DNA of 64,000 nt from Pseudophaeobacter profundi (GTDB lineage: Bacteria > Pseudomonadota > Alphaproteobacteria > Rhodobacterales > Rhodobacteraceae), in the NCBI RefSeq assembly GCF_029697505.1, contig NZ_JARJEF010000007.1, positions 62,001 through 126,000 on the forward strand, read 5' to 3'. The notes beneath the pieces are model-generated. The model saw only the letters and a list, made by a program, of their open reading frames with translations. It had not been told where the DNA came from and searched no databases. The translations under genes were made by a program, and so were the position numbers. Position 1 is the stretch's first letter. Each line of letters starts with the position of its first letter. Shown one piece after another: positions 44,422-55,355 of the stretch.

Positions 44422-45615
44422 ATGAACATCCACGAATATCAGGCCAAGGCCCTTCTTCGCAGCTACGGAGCGCCGGTTTCCGACGGGCGCATCGTCCTGA
44501 AGGCCGACGAAGCCAAATCCGCCGCAGGGGAGCTTGACGGCCCGCTGTGGGTGGTCAAGGCACAGATCCATGCCGGCGGTCGCGGCAAAGGCACCTTCAA
44601 AGAAGCAGGCGCCGGCGAAAAGGGCGGTGTCCGCCTGACCAAATCGGTAGAAGAAGCCGCCGAGGAAGCCAAGAAAATGCTGGGCCGCACCCTGGTCACG
44701 CATCAGACCGGCCCTGCGGGCAAACAGGTCAACCGCATCTACATCGAAGCCGGTTCGGGCATTCAAACCGAATTGTACCTGGCGCTGCTGGTTGATCGCC
44801 AGACCTCGCGCATCTCTTTTGTCTGCTCTACCGAGGGCGGCATGGACATCGAAGAGGTTGCCGCAGCGACCCCTGAAAAAATCCTGTCGTTCAGCGTTGA
44901 TCCGGCCACCGGCTATCAGGCTTTCCACGGCCGCCGCATCGCCTTCTCGCTGGGTCTTGAGGGCGCGCAGATCAAGCAGTGCGTCAAACTGATGGGCCAG
45001 CTGTATCAAGCCTTTGTCGACAAAGACATGGAGATGCTGGAAATCAACCCGCTGATCGTGTCTGACACCGGTGATCTGAAAGTGCTCGACGCCAAGGTGA
45101 GCTTTGATGGCAACGCCATGTACCGCCACGCCGATGTGGCCGAACTGCGCGACACCACCGAAGAAGACTCCAAAGAGCTGGAAGCGTCGAAATACGACCT
45201 GAACTACATCGCGCTCGACGGTGAGATCGGCTGCATGGTGAACGGCGCCGGTCTGGCGATGGCCACCATGGATATCATCAAGCTGTATGGTGCTGAGCCT
45301 GCAAACTTCCTCGACGTAGGCGGCGGTGCCACCAAGGAGAAAGTCACCGAGGCCTTCAAGATCATCACCTCCGACCCACAGGTCAAAGGCATCCTGGTCA
45401 ACATCTTTGGCGGCATCATGCGCTGTGACGTCATCGCCGAGGGCGTAGTTGCCGCGGTGAAGGAAGTCGGCCTGAAGGTTCCGCTGGTTGTCCGTCTGGA
45501 AGGCACCAATGTGGAAGCCGGCAAGGAGATCATCAACACCTCTGGTCTTGACGTGATCGCCGCCGACAACCTCTCTGATGGCGCCGAGAAGATCGTGAAA
45601 GCGGTGAAGGGCTGA
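44422..45615 (+). CDS. sucC: Succinyl-CoA synthetase (ADP-forming), beta subunit
   Basis: 397 residues. [19 protein letters not shown] start, ATP-grasp fold with [16 protein letters not shown], and [17 protein letters not shown] with [15 protein letters not shown] near the C-terminus. With SucD it interconverts succinyl-CoA and succinate with formation of ATP or GTP. An orphan ORF separates it from sucD. Confidence 0.97.
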   Translation: MNIHEYQAKALLRSYGAPVSDGRIVLKADEAKSAAGELDGPLWVVKAQIHAGGRGKGTFKEAGAGEKGGVRLTKSVEEAAEEAKKMLGRTLVTHQTGPAGKQVNRIYIEAGSGIQTELYLALLVDRQTSRISFVCSTEGGMDIEEVAAATPEKILSFSVDPATGYQAFHGRRIAFSLGLEGAQIKQCVKLMGQLYQAFVDKDMEMLEINPLIVSDTGDLKVLDAKVSFDGNAMYRHADVAELRDTTEEDSKELEASKYDLNYIALDGEIGCMVNGAGLAMATMDIIKLYGAEPANFLDVGGGATKEKVTEAFKIITSDPQVKGILVNIFGGIMRCDVIAEGVVAAVKEVGLKVPLVVRLEGTNVEAGKEIINTSGLDVIAADNLSDGAEKIVKAVKG

Positions 45616-45616
45616 G

Positions 45617-46093
45617 TTGATCGTGGCCACTAAAGCTGACCCAGTAAACACTTACTTGGCAGGTCGCTTGGCTCAACGCCACGCGACCGATCTAGTAGCC
45701 TATTCTGGGTTTGAGTGGCCGAAGGGCTTTATTGGTGAAGACAATCCCGTAACGGAAAGGCTGCATGAAGCTGCTCTCTCTTTTGCTGTCAACGCAAGAC
45801 GCTATTTGGAGCACACAGGTGATCGCCCAACAATTTCTGAAACACGCTATGCAAATGATAGCGGCGATGAAACTGTTGAAAACCGTCTGTATGAAACATT
45901 GCACGGATTGATACACTCTCGCTTTCTGCGCATCCAATACTCGCCCCTGACCAAGTCCAACTATAACGGTATCGAAGGTGTCGCACCTGTTTATTTCATC
46001 TACGAAACCGATCGCTACCCAGAAAAGAAATCCTCAATTTTCGGCATGGCTTGGAGCTTTCTCACTATGCCGAAACAGGACACAAATTCTTAG
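45617..46093 (+). CDS. Orphan hypothetical protein between sucC and sucD
   Basis: 158 residues from TTG 45617, 5 bases after GAAGGG; GTG 45623 is the alternative. No signal peptide, no membrane segment and no motif I recognise; the composition is mixed with many aromatic residues ([20 protein letters not shown]). Base composition and codons are less GC-rich than in sucC and sucD (ACT, TTG, GCA, TAT frequent), which points to a different origin. It starts 1 bp after the sucC stop and ends 17 bp before sucD, so it is read with them. Confidence 0.6.
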   Translation: MIVATKADPVNTYLAGRLAQRHATDLVAYSGFEWPKGFIGEDNPVTERLHEAALSFAVNARRYLEHTGDRPTISETRYANDSGDETVENRLYETLHGLIHSRFLRIQYSPLTKSNYNGIEGVAPVYFIYETDRYPEKKSSIFGMAWSFLTMPKQDTNS

Positions 46094-46110
46094 TTTAGGA
46101 GACTCCTCAC

Positions 46111-46995
46111 ATGGCAGTCCTTATCGACGAAAACACCAAGGTCATCTGTCAGGGCTTCACCGGCTCGCAGGGCACCTTTCACTCTGAACAGGCCATCGCC
46201 TATGGCACCAAAATGGTCGGCGGTGTGACCCCAGGCAAAGGCGGCCAGAGCCACCTGAACCTGCCGGTCTTTAACTCCGTGCACGAAGCCAAGCACGTGA
46301 CCGAGGCCAATGCCTCGGTGATCTACGTGCCGCCCCCCTTTGCCGCCGATTCAATCCTCGAGGCGATCGACGCCGAGATGGAACTGATCGTCTGCATCAC
46401 CGAAGGCATCCCGGTGCTGGACATGATGCGGGTGCAGCGCGCGCTGGAAGGCTCCAAATCGCGCCTCATTGGTCCGAACTGCCCCGGCGTCATCACCCCC
46501 GACGCCTGCAAGATCGGCATCATGCCCGGTCACATCCACAAACGTGGCTCTGTTGGGGTTGTATCGCGCTCCGGTACCCTGACCTATGAGGCCGTGAAAC
46601 AAACTTCGGATATTGGTCTTGGCCAGTCTTCGGCTGTTGGCATCGGTGGCGACCCGATCAAAGGCACCGAGCACATCGACGTGCTGGACCTGTTCCTGGA
46701 TGATGATGAGACCCAGTCGATCATCATGATTGGTGAAATTGGTGGTTCTGCCGAAGAGGAAGCCGCTGAATTCCTCGCCGAGCAGAAGAAAAAAGGCCGC
46801 TGGAAGCCCGTCGCTGGTTTCATCGCTGGCCGTACAGCCCCTCCCGGCCGCCGCATGGGTCACGCGGGCGCAATCGTTGCCGGTGGCAAAGGTGGTGCCG
46901 AAGATAAGATCGAAGCCATGCGCTCTGCTGGCATCGTCGTTGCCGAAAGCCCCGCGGGCCTCGGCGAAGCGGTGCTGAAAGCGATCAAAGGCTAA
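46111..46995 (+). CDS. sucD: Succinyl-CoA synthetase (ADP-forming), alpha subunit
   Basis: 294 residues. CoA-binding N-terminal domain ([19 protein letters not shown]), [11 protein letters not shown], and the phosphorylated active-site His in [13 protein letters not shown]. Partner of SucC. SD TAGGAG 9 bases upstream. Confidence 0.97.
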   Translation: MAVLIDENTKVICQGFTGSQGTFHSEQAIAYGTKMVGGVTPGKGGQSHLNLPVFNSVHEAKHVTEANASVIYVPPPFAADSILEAIDAEMELIVCITEGIPVLDMMRVQRALEGSKSRLIGPNCPGVITPDACKIGIMPGHIHKRGSVGVVSRSGTLTYEAVKQTSDIGLGQSSAVGIGGDPIKGTEHIDVLDLFLDDDETQSIIMIGEIGGSAEEEAAEFLAEQKKKGRWKPVAGFIAGRTAPPGRRMGHAGAIVAGGKGGAEDKIEAMRSAGIVVAESPAGLGEAVLKAIKG

Positions 46996-47003
46996 GGATC
47001 CTT

Positions 47004-47025
47004 TGGGGCGGCTTTGGTCGCCCCA
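47004..47025 (+). other. Stem-loop between sucD and sucA
   Basis: TGGGGCG (47004-47010) pairs with CGCCCCA (47019-47025). No T-run. The sucD-sucA gap is 255 bp and otherwise shows no gene; sucA may have its own promoter in it. Confidence 0.45.
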
Positions 47026-47250
47026 TACTCTCTACCCGGATATGGCAGGTCACATGACACAGGATTTCCGATACCCGAGCCAGGCCGCAACAGGCACCGC
47101 AAGTGATTGCGTTGATTGCCTTTGCCCCGCCTTGCGCGCCGTAAGTATTGCGAAACACATCTGCAATATACCCGTCCGCGAACCCCTTTCGCACGACATC
47201 GCTTGTCCCTTTTGATTTTCAGTCTCTGATCCTCTGCAGTGAGCACATCC

Positions 47251-50202
47251 ATGACCGATAACTCTCCCAACGACCTGTTCCACGCCTCCTCCTTTATGCA
47301 GGGGCACAATGCCGAGTATCTTGAGCAGCTCTATGCGCAATATGCCAAAGACCCAAATGCGGTGGATGCCGCCTGGGCAGAGTTCTTCCGCCAGATGGGC
47401 GATGCAGAACCTGATGTAACGGCCGAGGCGGCTGGCCCCTCTTGGGCGCGCCCCGACTGGCCACCGGCCCCCAACGATGACCTGACAGCGGCGCTGACAG
47501 GTGAATGGCCCGCCCCCGCCGAGGCCAAGGCCGCAGGTAAAAAGATCGTGGAAAAGGCCGCCAAAGTCGGCGTCGAGGTCTCGGACGAGCAGGTGCAGCG
47601 CGCCGTGCTGGATTCGATCCGCGCCCTGATGCTGATCCGCGCCTACCGGATCCGGGGCCACCTGGCCGCCGATCTGGACCCGCTGGCGATGCGCAGCGAC
47701 GCCCCCCACCCCGAACTGGACCCGCAAAGCTATGGCTTCATGGCAGCGGATATGGATCGCCCGATCTTCATCGACAATGTTCTGGGGCTGCAGGTTGCCT
47801 CGATGCGCCAGATCGTTGACATCGTCAAACGCACCTACTGCGGCACCTTTGCCCTGCAATACATGCATATTTCTGACCCGGCACAATCCGCCTGGCTGAA
47901 AGAACGCATCGAGGGCTACGACAAGGAAATCACCTTCACCCGCGAGGGCCGCAAGGCGATCCTCAACAAGATGGTTGAGGCCGAGGGTTTTGAAAAATTC
48001 CTGCATGTGAAATACATGGGCACCAAGCGGTTCGGCCTGGATGGCGGCGAGAGCCTGATCCCAGCGATGGAGCAGATCATCAAACGCGGTGGTAACCTTG
48101 GTGTCGAAGAAATCGTCATCGGCATGCCGCACCGGGGCCGTCTGTCGGTTCTGGCCAATGTGATGCAAAAACCCTACCGCGCTATCTTCAACGAGTTCCA
48201 GGGCGGTAGCTTCAAACCCGAAGATGTCGATGGCTCGGGCGATGTGAAATATCACCTCGGGGCCTCGTCCGACCGTGAGTTTGACGGCAATACCGTGCAC
48301 CTCAGCCTGACCGCGAACCCCTCTCACCTGGAGGCGGTGAACCCGGTTGTTCTGGGCAAGGTCCGCGCCAAGCAGGACCAAAAGAACGACGATGCACGCA
48401 CCAAGGTGCTGCCGATCCTGCTGCACGGCGATGCGGCCTTTGCCGGCCAGGGCGTTGTCGCGGAATGTTTTGCGCTGTCTGGCCTCAAGGGTCACAAGAC
48501 CGGCGGCACCATGCATATCGTGGTGAACAACCAGATCGGTTTCACCACCGCGCCGCATTTCTCGCGCTCCTCCCCCTATCCCACCGACAACGCACTGGTG
48601 GTTGAGGCCCCGATCTTCCACGTCAACGGCGACGACCCGGAAGCCGTGGTCCATGCCGCGAAGGTGGCCACCGAGTTCCGCCAGAAATTTGGCAAGGACG
48701 TGGTGCTGGATATCTTCTGCTATCGCCGCTTTGGTCACAACGAGGGCGACGAGCCCATGTTCACCAACCCGCTGATGTACAAGAAGATCAAGGGCCACAA
48801 GACCACGCTCAGCCTCTATACTGAACGTCTGGTCAAGGATGGGCTGATCCCCGAGGGCGAGATCGAGGATATGAAGGCCTCTTTCCAGGCGCATCTGAAC
48901 GAAGAGTTCGAGATCGGCAAGGACTACAAACCCAACAAGGCCGACTGGCTGGATGGGCGCTGGTCGCACCTGGATAAACAAGACGACAACTATCAGCGTG
49001 GCCGCACCGATATTCCACCGGAAACCATGGCCGAAATCGGCAAGAGCCTGGCCTCGGTCCCCGAGGGCTTTCCGATGCATAAAACCGTGGGACGCTTTCT
49101 TGCGGCCCGTGGCAAGATGTTTGAAACCGGGGCCGGCATTGACTGGGCCACTGGCGAAGCACTGGCCTTTGGCTCTTTGCTGACCGAAGGCTACCCGGTG
49201 CGCCTGTCCGGTCAGGATGCCACCCGTGGCACCTTTTCGCAGCGTCATTCAGGCATCATCAACCAGGACACCGAAGAGCGCTATTTCCCGCTCAACCACA
49301 TCCGTGAAGGCCAGTCGCAATACGATGTGATCGACTCCGCCCTGTCGGAATATGCTGTCTTGGGTTTTGAATATGGCTATTCGCTGGCAGAACCCAACGC
49401 GCTGACCCTGTGGGAAGCCCAGTTTGGCGATTTTGCCAATGGCGCCCAGATCATGTTCGACCAGTTCATCTCGTCAGGCGAAAGCAAATGGCTGCGGATG
49501 TCCGGCCTGGTCTGCCTGATGCCACATGGCTTTGAAGGCCAGGGGCCGGAACATTCATCGGCCCGTCTGGAACGGTTCCTGCAGATGTGCGGTCAGGACA
49601 ACTGGATTGTTGCCAATTGCACCACACCGGCAAACTACTTCCACATCCTGCGCCGCCAACTGCATCGCTCCTTCCGCAAGCCGCTGATGCTGATGACGCC
49701 TAAATCGCTGCTGCGTCACAAGCTGGCCGTCAGCAAGGCAGAGGAATTCACCACCGGTTCCAGCTTCCACCGGGTGCTGTGGGATGATGCCCAGCACGGC
49801 AATTCCGAGACCAAGCTGGTCAAGGATGACAAGATCAAGCGCGTGGTCATGTGTTCAGGCAAGGTCTACTATGACCTGCTGGAAGAACGCGATGCCCGTG
49901 GCATTGACGACGTCTATCTGATGCGCATCGAGCAGTTCTACCCCTTCCCGGCGATCTCGCTGGTCAAGGAACTGGAACGGTTCAAAGGTGCCGAAATGGT
50001 CTGGTGCCAGGAAGAGCCCAAAAACCAGGGTGCCTGGACATTTATCGAGCCCAATATCGAATGGGTGCTGAGCCGGATCAAGGCCAAGCACACCCGGCCC
50101 GCTTACGTCGGCCGTGCCACATCGGCGTCGCCCGCAACCGGCCTCGCCAGCCAACATAAAGCCCAACAAGCTGCGCTCGTGAACGACGCGCTGAGCATCT
50201 GA
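47251..50202 (+). CDS. sucA: 2-Oxoglutarate dehydrogenase E1 component
   Basis: 983 residues from ATG 47251; GTG 47239 would add four residues. N-terminal docking region ([16 protein letters not shown]), thiamine-diphosphate motif [15 protein letters not shown] with later NNQIGFTT, and the transketolase-type C-terminal half ending [12 protein letters not shown]. Decarboxylates 2-oxoglutarate and passes the succinyl group to SucB lipoate. sucB follows after 11 bp. Confidence 0.97.
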   Translation: MTDNSPNDLFHASSFMQGHNAEYLEQLYAQYAKDPNAVDAAWAEFFRQMGDAEPDVTAEAAGPSWARPDWPPAPNDDLTAALTGEWPAPAEAKAAGKKIVEKAAKVGVEVSDEQVQRAVLDSIRALMLIRAYRIRGHLAADLDPLAMRSDAPHPELDPQSYGFMAADMDRPIFIDNVLGLQVASMRQIVDIVKRTYCGTFALQYMHISDPAQSAWLKERIEGYDKEITFTREGRKAILNKMVEAEGFEKFLHVKYMGTKRFGLDGGESLIPAMEQIIKRGGNLGVEEIVIGMPHRGRLSVLANVMQKPYRAIFNEFQGGSFKPEDVDGSGDVKYHLGASSDREFDGNTVHLSLTANPSHLEAVNPVVLGKVRAKQDQKNDDARTKVLPILLHGDAAFAGQGVVAECFALSGLKGHKTGGTMHIVVNNQIGFTTAPHFSRSSPYPTDNALVVEAPIFHVNGDDPEAVVHAAKVATEFRQKFGKDVVLDIFCYRRFGHNEGDEPMFTNPLMYKKIKGHKTTLSLYTERLVKDGLIPEGEIEDMKASFQAHLNEEFEIGKDYKPNKADWLDGRWSHLDKQDDNYQRGRTDIPPETMAEIGKSLASVPEGFPMHKTVGRFLAARGKMFETGAGIDWATGEALAFGSLLTEGYPVRLSGQDATRGTFSQRHSGIINQDTEERYFPLNHIREGQSQYDVIDSALSEYAVLGFEYGYSLAEPNALTLWEAQFGDFANGAQIMFDQFISSGESKWLRMSGLVCLMPHGFEGQGPEHSSARLERFLQMCGQDNWIVANCTTPANYFHILRRQLHRSFRKPLMLMTPKSLLRHKLAVSKAEEFTTGSSFHRVLWDDAQHGNSETKLVKDDKIKRVVMCSGKVYYDLLEERDARGIDDVYLMRIEQFYPFPAISLVKELERFKGAEMVWCQEEPKNQGAWTFIEPNIEWVLSRIKAKHTRPAYVGRATSASPATGLASQHKAQQAALVNDALSI

Positions 50203-50213
50203 GGAAGACAGAC

Positions 50214-51728
50214 ATGACAACCGAAGTTCGCGTGCCCACCCTGGGCGAATCCGTTACCGAAGCCACCGTGGCCACCTGGTTCAAGAAACCCGGCGACACC
50301 GTGGCGCAGGATGAAATGCTCTGTGAGCTGGAAACCGACAAGGTCACCGTCGAAGTGCCCGCGCCGGCTGCCGGCGTATTGGCGGATATCGTCGCCAGTG
50401 AAGGAGAGACCGTCGGCGTCGCCGCGCTGCTGGCCAATATCAGCGCCGCCGGTGCCGCCGCAGCTCCCAAAGCCGCCGCCCCTGCCCCCGCAGCAGAGGC
50501 AGAAGCCGCCCCCGCCGCCAGCGGCGGAGGCAGCACAGATGTCATGGTGCCAACTCTTGGCGAATCGGTGACCGAGGCAACTGTTTCGGTCTGGTTCAAA
50601 AAGGTCGGTGACACCGTGGCGCAGGACGAAATGCTCTGCGAACTGGAAACCGACAAGGTCTCTGTCGAGGTCCCCGCCCCCGCCGCCGGGGTGCTGTCGG
50701 AAATCATCGCCGGTGAGGGCGCAACAGTAGAAGCCAACGCCAAACTCGGCGTGATCGCGGGATCAGCCGCAGCAGCGGCACCAACCGCCGCCCCTGCGGC
50801 GCAGGCGGCACCCGCCGCTGCCGGAAAAGACATCGCCAATGCGCCATCGGCGGAAAAGGCCATGGCCGAAGCCGGGCTCTCTGCCGCCAATGTTGCAGGC
50901 ACCGGCCGCGATGGTCGTATCATGAAGGACGATGTCGCCCGCGCGGTTGCCGCCGCGGCGTCCGCACCTGCACCAGCCGCCCCGGCAGCGGCCCCGACAC
51001 CGCGCGCTCCTGTGGCCGCTGATGATGCCGCGCGCGAAGAACGGGTGAAAATGACCCGCCTGCGCCAGACCATCGCCAAACGCCTGAAGGAAAGCCAGAA
51101 CACCGCTGCCATGCTAACCACCTATAACGAGGTGGACATGACCGAGGTGATGGCCCTGCGCAGCCAGTACAAAGACCAGTTCGAGAAAAAGCACGGCGTG
51201 CGCCTGGGGTTCATGTCCTTCTTCACCAAGGCCTGCTGCCACGCGCTGAAGGAAGTGCCCGAAGTCAACGCCGAGATCGACGGCACCGATGTGGTCTACA
51301 AGAACTTTGTCCACATGGGCGTCGCCGCCGGCACCCCAACCGGCCTGGTTGTTCCAGTCATCCGTGACGCCGACAGCATGAGCTTTGCCGAAATCGAAAA
51401 AGCCATCTCTGCCAAAGGTAAACTGGCGCGTGACGGCAAGCTCTCCATGGCAGACATGCAGGGTGGCACCTTCACGCTGTCCAACGGCGGCGTCTACGGC
51501 TCGCTGATGTCCTCGCCGATCCTGAACCCGCCACAGTCCGGTATCTTGGGCATGCACAAGATCCAGGACCGCCCCATGGCGATCAATGGCAAGGTAGAGA
51601 TCCGGCCGATGATGTATCTGGCGCTCAGCTACGATCACCGCATCGTCGACGGCAAAGGCGCCGTGACCTTCCTGGTCCGCGTCAAGGAAGCCCTCGAGGA
51701 TCCCCGCCGCCTGCTGATGGATCTGTAA
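50214..51728 (+). CDS. sucB: 2-Oxoglutarate dehydrogenase E2 (dihydrolipoyl succinyltransferase) with two lipoyl domains
   Basis: 504 residues, about 100 longer than one-lipoyl E2o. Domains: lipoyl 1 (Lys43 in ETDKVTV), Ala/Pro linker, lipoyl 2 (Lys148 in ETDKVSV), a second Ala/Pro linker, peripheral subunit-binding domain ([21 protein letters not shown]), linker, and catalytic domain ending [15 protein letters not shown] with the active His/Asp. Transfers succinyl from lipoate to CoA. The two lipoyl units are nearly identical over 40 residues, an internal duplication with a 315-bp offset. Confidence 0.96.
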   Translation: MTTEVRVPTLGESVTEATVATWFKKPGDTVAQDEMLCELETDKVTVEVPAPAAGVLADIVASEGETVGVAALLANISAAGAAAAPKAAAPAPAAEAEAAPAASGGGSTDVMVPTLGESVTEATVSVWFKKVGDTVAQDEMLCELETDKVSVEVPAPAAGVLSEIIAGEGATVEANAKLGVIAGSAAAAAPTAAPAAQAAPAAAGKDIANAPSAEKAMAEAGLSAANVAGTGRDGRIMKDDVARAVAAAASAPAPAAPAAAPTPRAPVAADDAAREERVKMTRLRQTIAKRLKESQNTAAMLTTYNEVDMTEVMALRSQYKDQFEKKHGVRLGFMSFFTKACCHALKEVPEVNAEIDGTDVVYKNFVHMGVAAGTPTGLVVPVIRDADSMSFAEIEKAISAKGKLARDGKLSMADMQGGTFTLSNGGVYGSLMSSPILNPPQSGILGMHKIQDRPMAINGKVEIRPMMYLALSYDHRIVDGKGAVTFLVRVKEALEDPRRLLMDL

Positions 51729-51729
51729 G

Positions 51730-52146
51730 ATGGACCATAGGGCGGGCAGCGAAGACGCAATTGCCGCAATTCTGCTCGCCCTATGGCAACGTGGCTTTCA
51801 GGCTGGTGATTTCAAATTTGAAGACACCGGCTTGAAGCCAGAGAATGTGCCATACTACGATGTCAGCTTTCAATGGCTCATAGATGAAGGGCTTGTGCGC
51901 TTGGCCAACAAACAGAGGTTCTGGTCTGACAGCATGGGGGCGAAAGACCCGGTTTTGACGGCAAAAGGCATAGCAGTGCTCAACAAGCCATCCCCCCTTC
52001 CTGAACAATCAATCGCACAACGCCTGAAATCCGTTCTGCAGGACGCGGAGCAAACCGGATACCGGGCCGCAGTCGCTGAAATCGTCGGTTTGACCGCAGA
52101 ACATGCTAGCACGTATTTTGACAGGTCTGGATCACATGACCACTGA
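51730..52146 (+). CDS. Orphan hypothetical protein after sucB
   Basis: 138 residues from ATG 51730, one base after the sucB stop; overlaps the next gene by 11 bp. Sequence such as SFQWLIDEGLVRLANKQRFW followed by DPVLTAKGIAVLNK resembles the winged-helix-like small domains of phage or accessory proteins, but I cannot name a family. No signal peptide. Less GC-rich than the suc genes. Like the ORF at 45617 it looks like a single gene added to a conserved operon. Confidence 0.6.
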   Translation: MDHRAGSEDAIAAILLALWQRGFQAGDFKFEDTGLKPENVPYYDVSFQWLIDEGLVRLANKQRFWSDSMGAKDPVLTAKGIAVLNKPSPLPEQSIAQRLKSVLQDAEQTGYRAAVAEIVGLTAEHASTYFDRSGSHDH

Positions 52147-52525
52147 ACTCACCATCCTCGCCCTCGCCGCCCTATTGCAAGTCCTGCAGTTCTGCGCCTA
52201 TTCCATCACGGCCAACCGGCAGGTCAGCCCCAAGGTTGCCCTCGGCCCACGCGACACACCCGTACAGCTTACCGGGCTCGCAGGCCGCTTCAAACGCGCG
52301 ATGGAAAACCACTACGAAGGCTTGGCCCTCTTCACCATCGCCTGCCTCGTTGTCACCCTTGGTGAGCAATCCACGCCCATTACACAGACCTGCGCCTGGA
52401 TCTACCTAGGGGCCCGCATCGCCTATGTCCCTGCCTATGCCCTGGGGCTCTCACCCTGGCGCTCGGTGATCTGGTTTATCGGCCTTCTGGCCACCACCAC
52501 CATGCTCATCGCCGCCCTAATCTAG
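52136..52525 (+). CDS. MAPEG-family membrane protein
   Basis: 129 residues from ATG 52136. Four membrane helices and the MAPEG marks AGRFKRAMENHYEGLALFTIA and WIYLGARIAYVPAYALG. The family includes glutathione-dependent membrane enzymes; bacterial members are uncharacterised. Encoded between the E2 and E3 genes of 2-oxoglutarate dehydrogenase. Confidence 0.88.
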   Translation: MTTELTILALAALLQVLQFCAYSITANRQVSPKVALGPRDTPVQLTGLAGRFKRAMENHYEGLALFTIACLVVTLGEQSTPITQTCAWIYLGARIAYVPAYALGLSPWRSVIWFIGLLATTTMLIAALI

Positions 52526-52550
52526 GCTTTCATCTTTCCACAAATACCTC

Positions 52551-52585
52551 GGGGGAGGCCCGCATGGGCCGGGGGCAGCGCCCCC
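52551..52585. repeat. Double-hairpin intergenic element before lpd
   Basis: GGCCC-gcat-GGGCC (52557-52570) is directly followed by GGGGGC-agc-GCCCCC (52571-52585) and TTCCC. The pattern looks like the REP-type elements common between genes in Rhodobacteraceae. Only one copy is in the window. Confidence 0.45.
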
Positions 52586-52615
52586 TTCCCGTCCAACCAC
52601 AAAGGACCCTAATAC

Positions 52616-54010
52616 ATGGCAAGCTATGACGTCATCATCATCGGTGCAGGCCCCGGCGGCTATGTCAGCGCCATTCGCTGTGCCCAGCTCGGCCTGAAAA
52701 CAGCCATCGTAGAGGGGCGCGAAACCCTTGGCGGCACCTGTCTCAATGTTGGCTGCATCCCCTCCAAGGCGCTGCTGCATGCAACGCATATGCTGCACGA
52801 AGCCGAACACAACTTTGCCGACATGGGCCTCAAGGGGAAATCCCCCTCGGTCGACTGGAACCAGATGAAATCCTATAAGGAAGACGTCATCGGCCAGAAC
52901 ACTGGCGGCATCGAATTTCTGATGAAAAAGAACAAGGTAGACTGGATCAAGGGCTGGGCCTCGATCCCTGCTGCGGGCCAGGTCAAGGTCGGCGATGACA
53001 CCCATGAGGCCAAGAACATCGTGATAGCCTCTGGCTCGGTGCCGTCCTCCCTACCCGGGGTTGAGATCGACGAAAAAATCGTCGTCACCTCCACCGGCGC
53101 GCTGGATCTGCCCAAGGTGCCTAAAAAGATGGTCGTCATTGGCGCCGGCGTTATCGGGCTGGAACTTGGCTCGGTCTATGCCCGCCTCGGCTCAGAGGTC
53201 ACCGTGGTTGAATATCTGGATGCAGTCTGCCCCGGAATGGACAAGGACGTGCAGCGCGGCTTCAAACGCATCCTGGAAAAGCAGGGCCTGACCTTCATCA
53301 TGGGCGCCGCAGTACAGGGCGTTGACGCCACCAAGACCAAGGCCAAAGTGAAATACGCGCTGAAGAAAACACCTGACACCGAGGAAGTCATCGATGCCGA
53401 TGTGGTCCTGGTTGCCACCGGTCGCAAACCCTATGCCGAAGGGCTTGGCCTGGATGCATTGGGCGTGAAAATGACCGAACGCGGCCAGATCGCCACAGAC
53501 GCCCAGTGGCGTACCAATGTGCCTGGCGTCTTTGCCATCGGCGATGTGATCGAAGGCCCGATGCTGGCCCACAAGGCCGAGGACGAGGGCATGGCGGTTG
53601 CCGATGTGATCGCGGGCAAACATGGCCATGTAAACTACGGCGTCATCCCCGGCGTGGTCTACACCACGCCCGAGGTCGCCACTGTTGGCGCCACCGAAGA
53701 CGCCCTGAAAGCCGAAGGTCGCAAGGTCAAGGTTGGCAAGTTCAACTTCATGGCCAATGCCCGCGCCAAGGCGGTACATCAGGCCGAAGGTGGCTTTGTC
53801 AAGATCATCACAGACAAGGAAACCGACCGGGTGCTGGGCGCGGCCATCATTGGCCCCGGTGCCGGCGATCTGATCCACGAGATCTGCGTAGCGATGGAAT
53901 TTGGCGCCTCTGCCGAAGATATTGCCCTGACCTGCCATGCCCATCCAACCTATTCCGAAGCGGTGCGCGAGGCCGCTCTGGCCTGCGGCAATGGCGCGAT
54001 CCACAGTTGA
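52616..54010 (+). CDS. lpd: Dihydrolipoyl dehydrogenase (E3)
   Basis: 464 residues. FAD loop [15 protein letters not shown], redox disulfide [16 protein letters not shown] loop [14 protein letters not shown], and the C-terminal interface His-Glu in [14 protein letters not shown]. Reoxidises lipoate of E2 complexes with NAD. Last gene of the suc block; a strong terminator follows. Confidence 0.97.
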   Translation: MASYDVIIIGAGPGGYVSAIRCAQLGLKTAIVEGRETLGGTCLNVGCIPSKALLHATHMLHEAEHNFADMGLKGKSPSVDWNQMKSYKEDVIGQNTGGIEFLMKKNKVDWIKGWASIPAAGQVKVGDDTHEAKNIVIASGSVPSSLPGVEIDEKIVVTSTGALDLPKVPKKMVVIGAGVIGLELGSVYARLGSEVTVVEYLDAVCPGMDKDVQRGFKRILEKQGLTFIMGAAVQGVDATKTKAKVKYALKKTPDTEEVIDADVVLVATGRKPYAEGLGLDALGVKMTERGQIATDAQWRTNVPGVFAIGDVIEGPMLAHKAEDEGMAVADVIAGKHGHVNYGVIPGVVYTTPEVATVGATEDALKAEGRKVKVGKFNFMANARAKAVHQAEGGFVKIITDKETDRVLGAAIIGPGAGDLIHEICVAMEFGASAEDIALTCHAHPTYSEAVREAALACGNGAIHS

Positions 54011-54031
54011 TCCTGTTCAGCAGCAAGACCC

Positions 54032-54060
54032 AAGGGGCAGCCATCCTGGCTGCCCTTTTT
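54032..54060 (+). terminator. Intrinsic terminator of lpd
   Basis: GGGCAGCCA (54035-54043) pairs perfectly with TGGCTGCCC (54047-54055), followed by TTTTT. Confidence 0.9.
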
Positions 54061-54147
54061 ATTTCCACCTGATCGTGACCGTGTTTTTGATGGAATTTGG
54101 CCCCCATTCGCGCTCTACTCTCTGTGACCCATAGGGAAGGAATACGG

Positions 54148-54456
54148 ATGTCCGTGTCACTGCAGGTAATCTACCCAATCAGCGAAGGCACAACCTTCGA
54201 TTATGGCTACTATAGCCAAACCCATATGAAACTGGTGGCAGAACACATGGGGCCACATATCGAGAAAACGCTTGTCACCAAGGGGGTTGCAGGCGGACCG
54301 GATCTTCCGCCGCCCTTCTATGCAATTGCCACCATCACCTTTGCCGACCAGGCGGCTATGGGCGCAGCGCTCAAGGGGGCTGGACCGGTAATGGCTGACC
54401 TGCCAAATTTCACCAATGTTCAGCCCCAGATGTTGATCGGTGATGTAATCGGCTGA
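54148..54456 (+). CDS. EthD-domain protein
   Basis: 102 residues from ATG 54148 (SD GGAAGG). A dimeric alpha/beta-barrel (ferredoxin-like) fold with YYSQTHMKLVAEHMGPHIEK and FADQAAMGAALKG, as in EthD-type proteins. These are small stand-alone enzymes or accessory proteins in catabolic routes. Substrate unknown; no catabolic partner adjacent. Confidence 0.8.
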   Translation: MSVSLQVIYPISEGTTFDYGYYSQTHMKLVAEHMGPHIEKTLVTKGVAGGPDLPPPFYAIATITFADQAAMGAALKGAGPVMADLPNFTNVQPQMLIGDVIG

Positions 54457-54515
54457 CCCTGGTCGCGTGCGTATCGCTGCCCAAGGATCAATAGCGCTGC
54501 CGGTTGCCCCGTTGA

Positions 54516-54746
54516 TCAGCCGCCAAGGAACAGGACTGACACCGCGAAGTAAGCCAGGCTGAAGGCCGCAAACAGGATGTTTTGCCGCCAGAACCGCAGG
54601 CCAAGCGGATCCTTCAGGGTGATCCAGTCAAGAAAGCTCTCGCGGAACTGGCGCGACAGCCACACAAGCAGCAGAAAAACGGCGAGATATCCAGCCAGCC
54701 AGGCTAAAAACGCCGTGGCCTCGGGCTCTGTCGGGACCGGCTCCAT
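54516..54746 (-). CDS. Small two-helix membrane protein
   Basis: 76 residues from ATG 54746. Two hydrophobic segments (FLAWLAGYLAVFLLLVWL and ILFAAFSLAYFAVSVLFLGG) with a charged loop RESFLDWITLKDPLGLRFWR between. No named family. Follows the PPOX-like gene by 3 bp, so expressed with it. Confidence 0.6.
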   Translation of the reverse strand: MEPVPTEPEATAFLAWLAGYLAVFLLLVWLSRQFRESFLDWITLKDPLGLRFWRQNILFAAFSLAYFAVSVLFLGG

Positions 54747-54749
54747 CGG

Positions 54750-55355
54750 CTACCACATGGTCGCGGCAGCGCGCGCCCCCCAGGCTTGATCGTAGTCATG
54801 ACCACCTTCCTCGCCATCGGTCTGTTCAGCGATGATTTCGCCAATACTGGGCAGGGTGGCGCTTTCATCGCCGGCGTTCCAGGTGCCTGCACGCATCAGG
54901 GCGCGGGCGCATTGGCAATAGATTTCATCGATCGATATGACAATCACCGTGGCTGGCTGCCTGCCACCGCGGTCAAATTGTGCCCGTAGATCGGCATCGG
55001 CGGTGACAGCAGCGGTGCCATTCACACGCACCACATTGTTTGACCCCGGCACCAGAAACATCAAGGAAACCCGCCCGTCACGGATAATATTGCGCAGGGA
55101 ATCCAGCCGGTTGTTCCCCCGCCAATCCGGCAGCGCCAAGGTACCCGGATCAAGTTCCAGCACCACAGGGCCATCGTCGCCGCGCGGACTGTCATCCGTT
55201 CCTTCCGGACCAACCGTGGTCAACATGCACAGCCGCGACGCCATGATCCATTGACGATAAAGCGGCGTCATACGTCGCGCTACCTTGCGCAAAGACGCTG
55301 CCCCCGGCGCACCATAAAGCGCCTCTAGGTCATCAATTGTCTTAAGAAACTGCAT
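54750..55355 (-). CDS. Pyridoxamine 5'-phosphate oxidase-like flavoprotein
   Basis: 201 residues from ATG 55355, which lies inside the last codons of plsC (14-bp overlap). MASRLCMLTTVGPEGTDDSPRGD is the FMN-binding split-barrel start and LALPDWRGNNRLDSLRNI the family loop, of the MSMEG_1061-like PPOX subgroup. Likely binds FMN or F420-type cofactor; substrate unknown. Confidence 0.82.
   Translation of the reverse strand: MQFLKTIDDLEALYGAPGAASLRKVARRMTPLYRQWIMASRLCMLTTVGPEGTDDSPRGDDGPVVLELDPGTLALPDWRGNNRLDSLRNIIRDGRVSLMFLVPGSNNVVRVNGTAAVTADADLRAQFDRGGRQPATVIVISIDEIYCQCARALMRAGTWNAGDESATLPSIGEIIAEQTDGEEGGHDYDQAWGARAAATMW

Noticed and set aside
44254-45651. 465-codon minus-strand frame opposite sucC
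   Set aside because: Antisense shadow of sucC that also runs through the operator and promoter region.
45617-46093. Frameshifted part of sucC or sucD
   Set aside because: sucC and sucD are both complete, and the ORF shows no similarity to either.
47050-49248. 732-codon open frame on the minus strand opposite sucA
   Set aside because: It mirrors sucA codon structure (GC-rich third positions keep the antisense frame open), has no ribosome site and no family resemblance. The sense protein is unmistakable.
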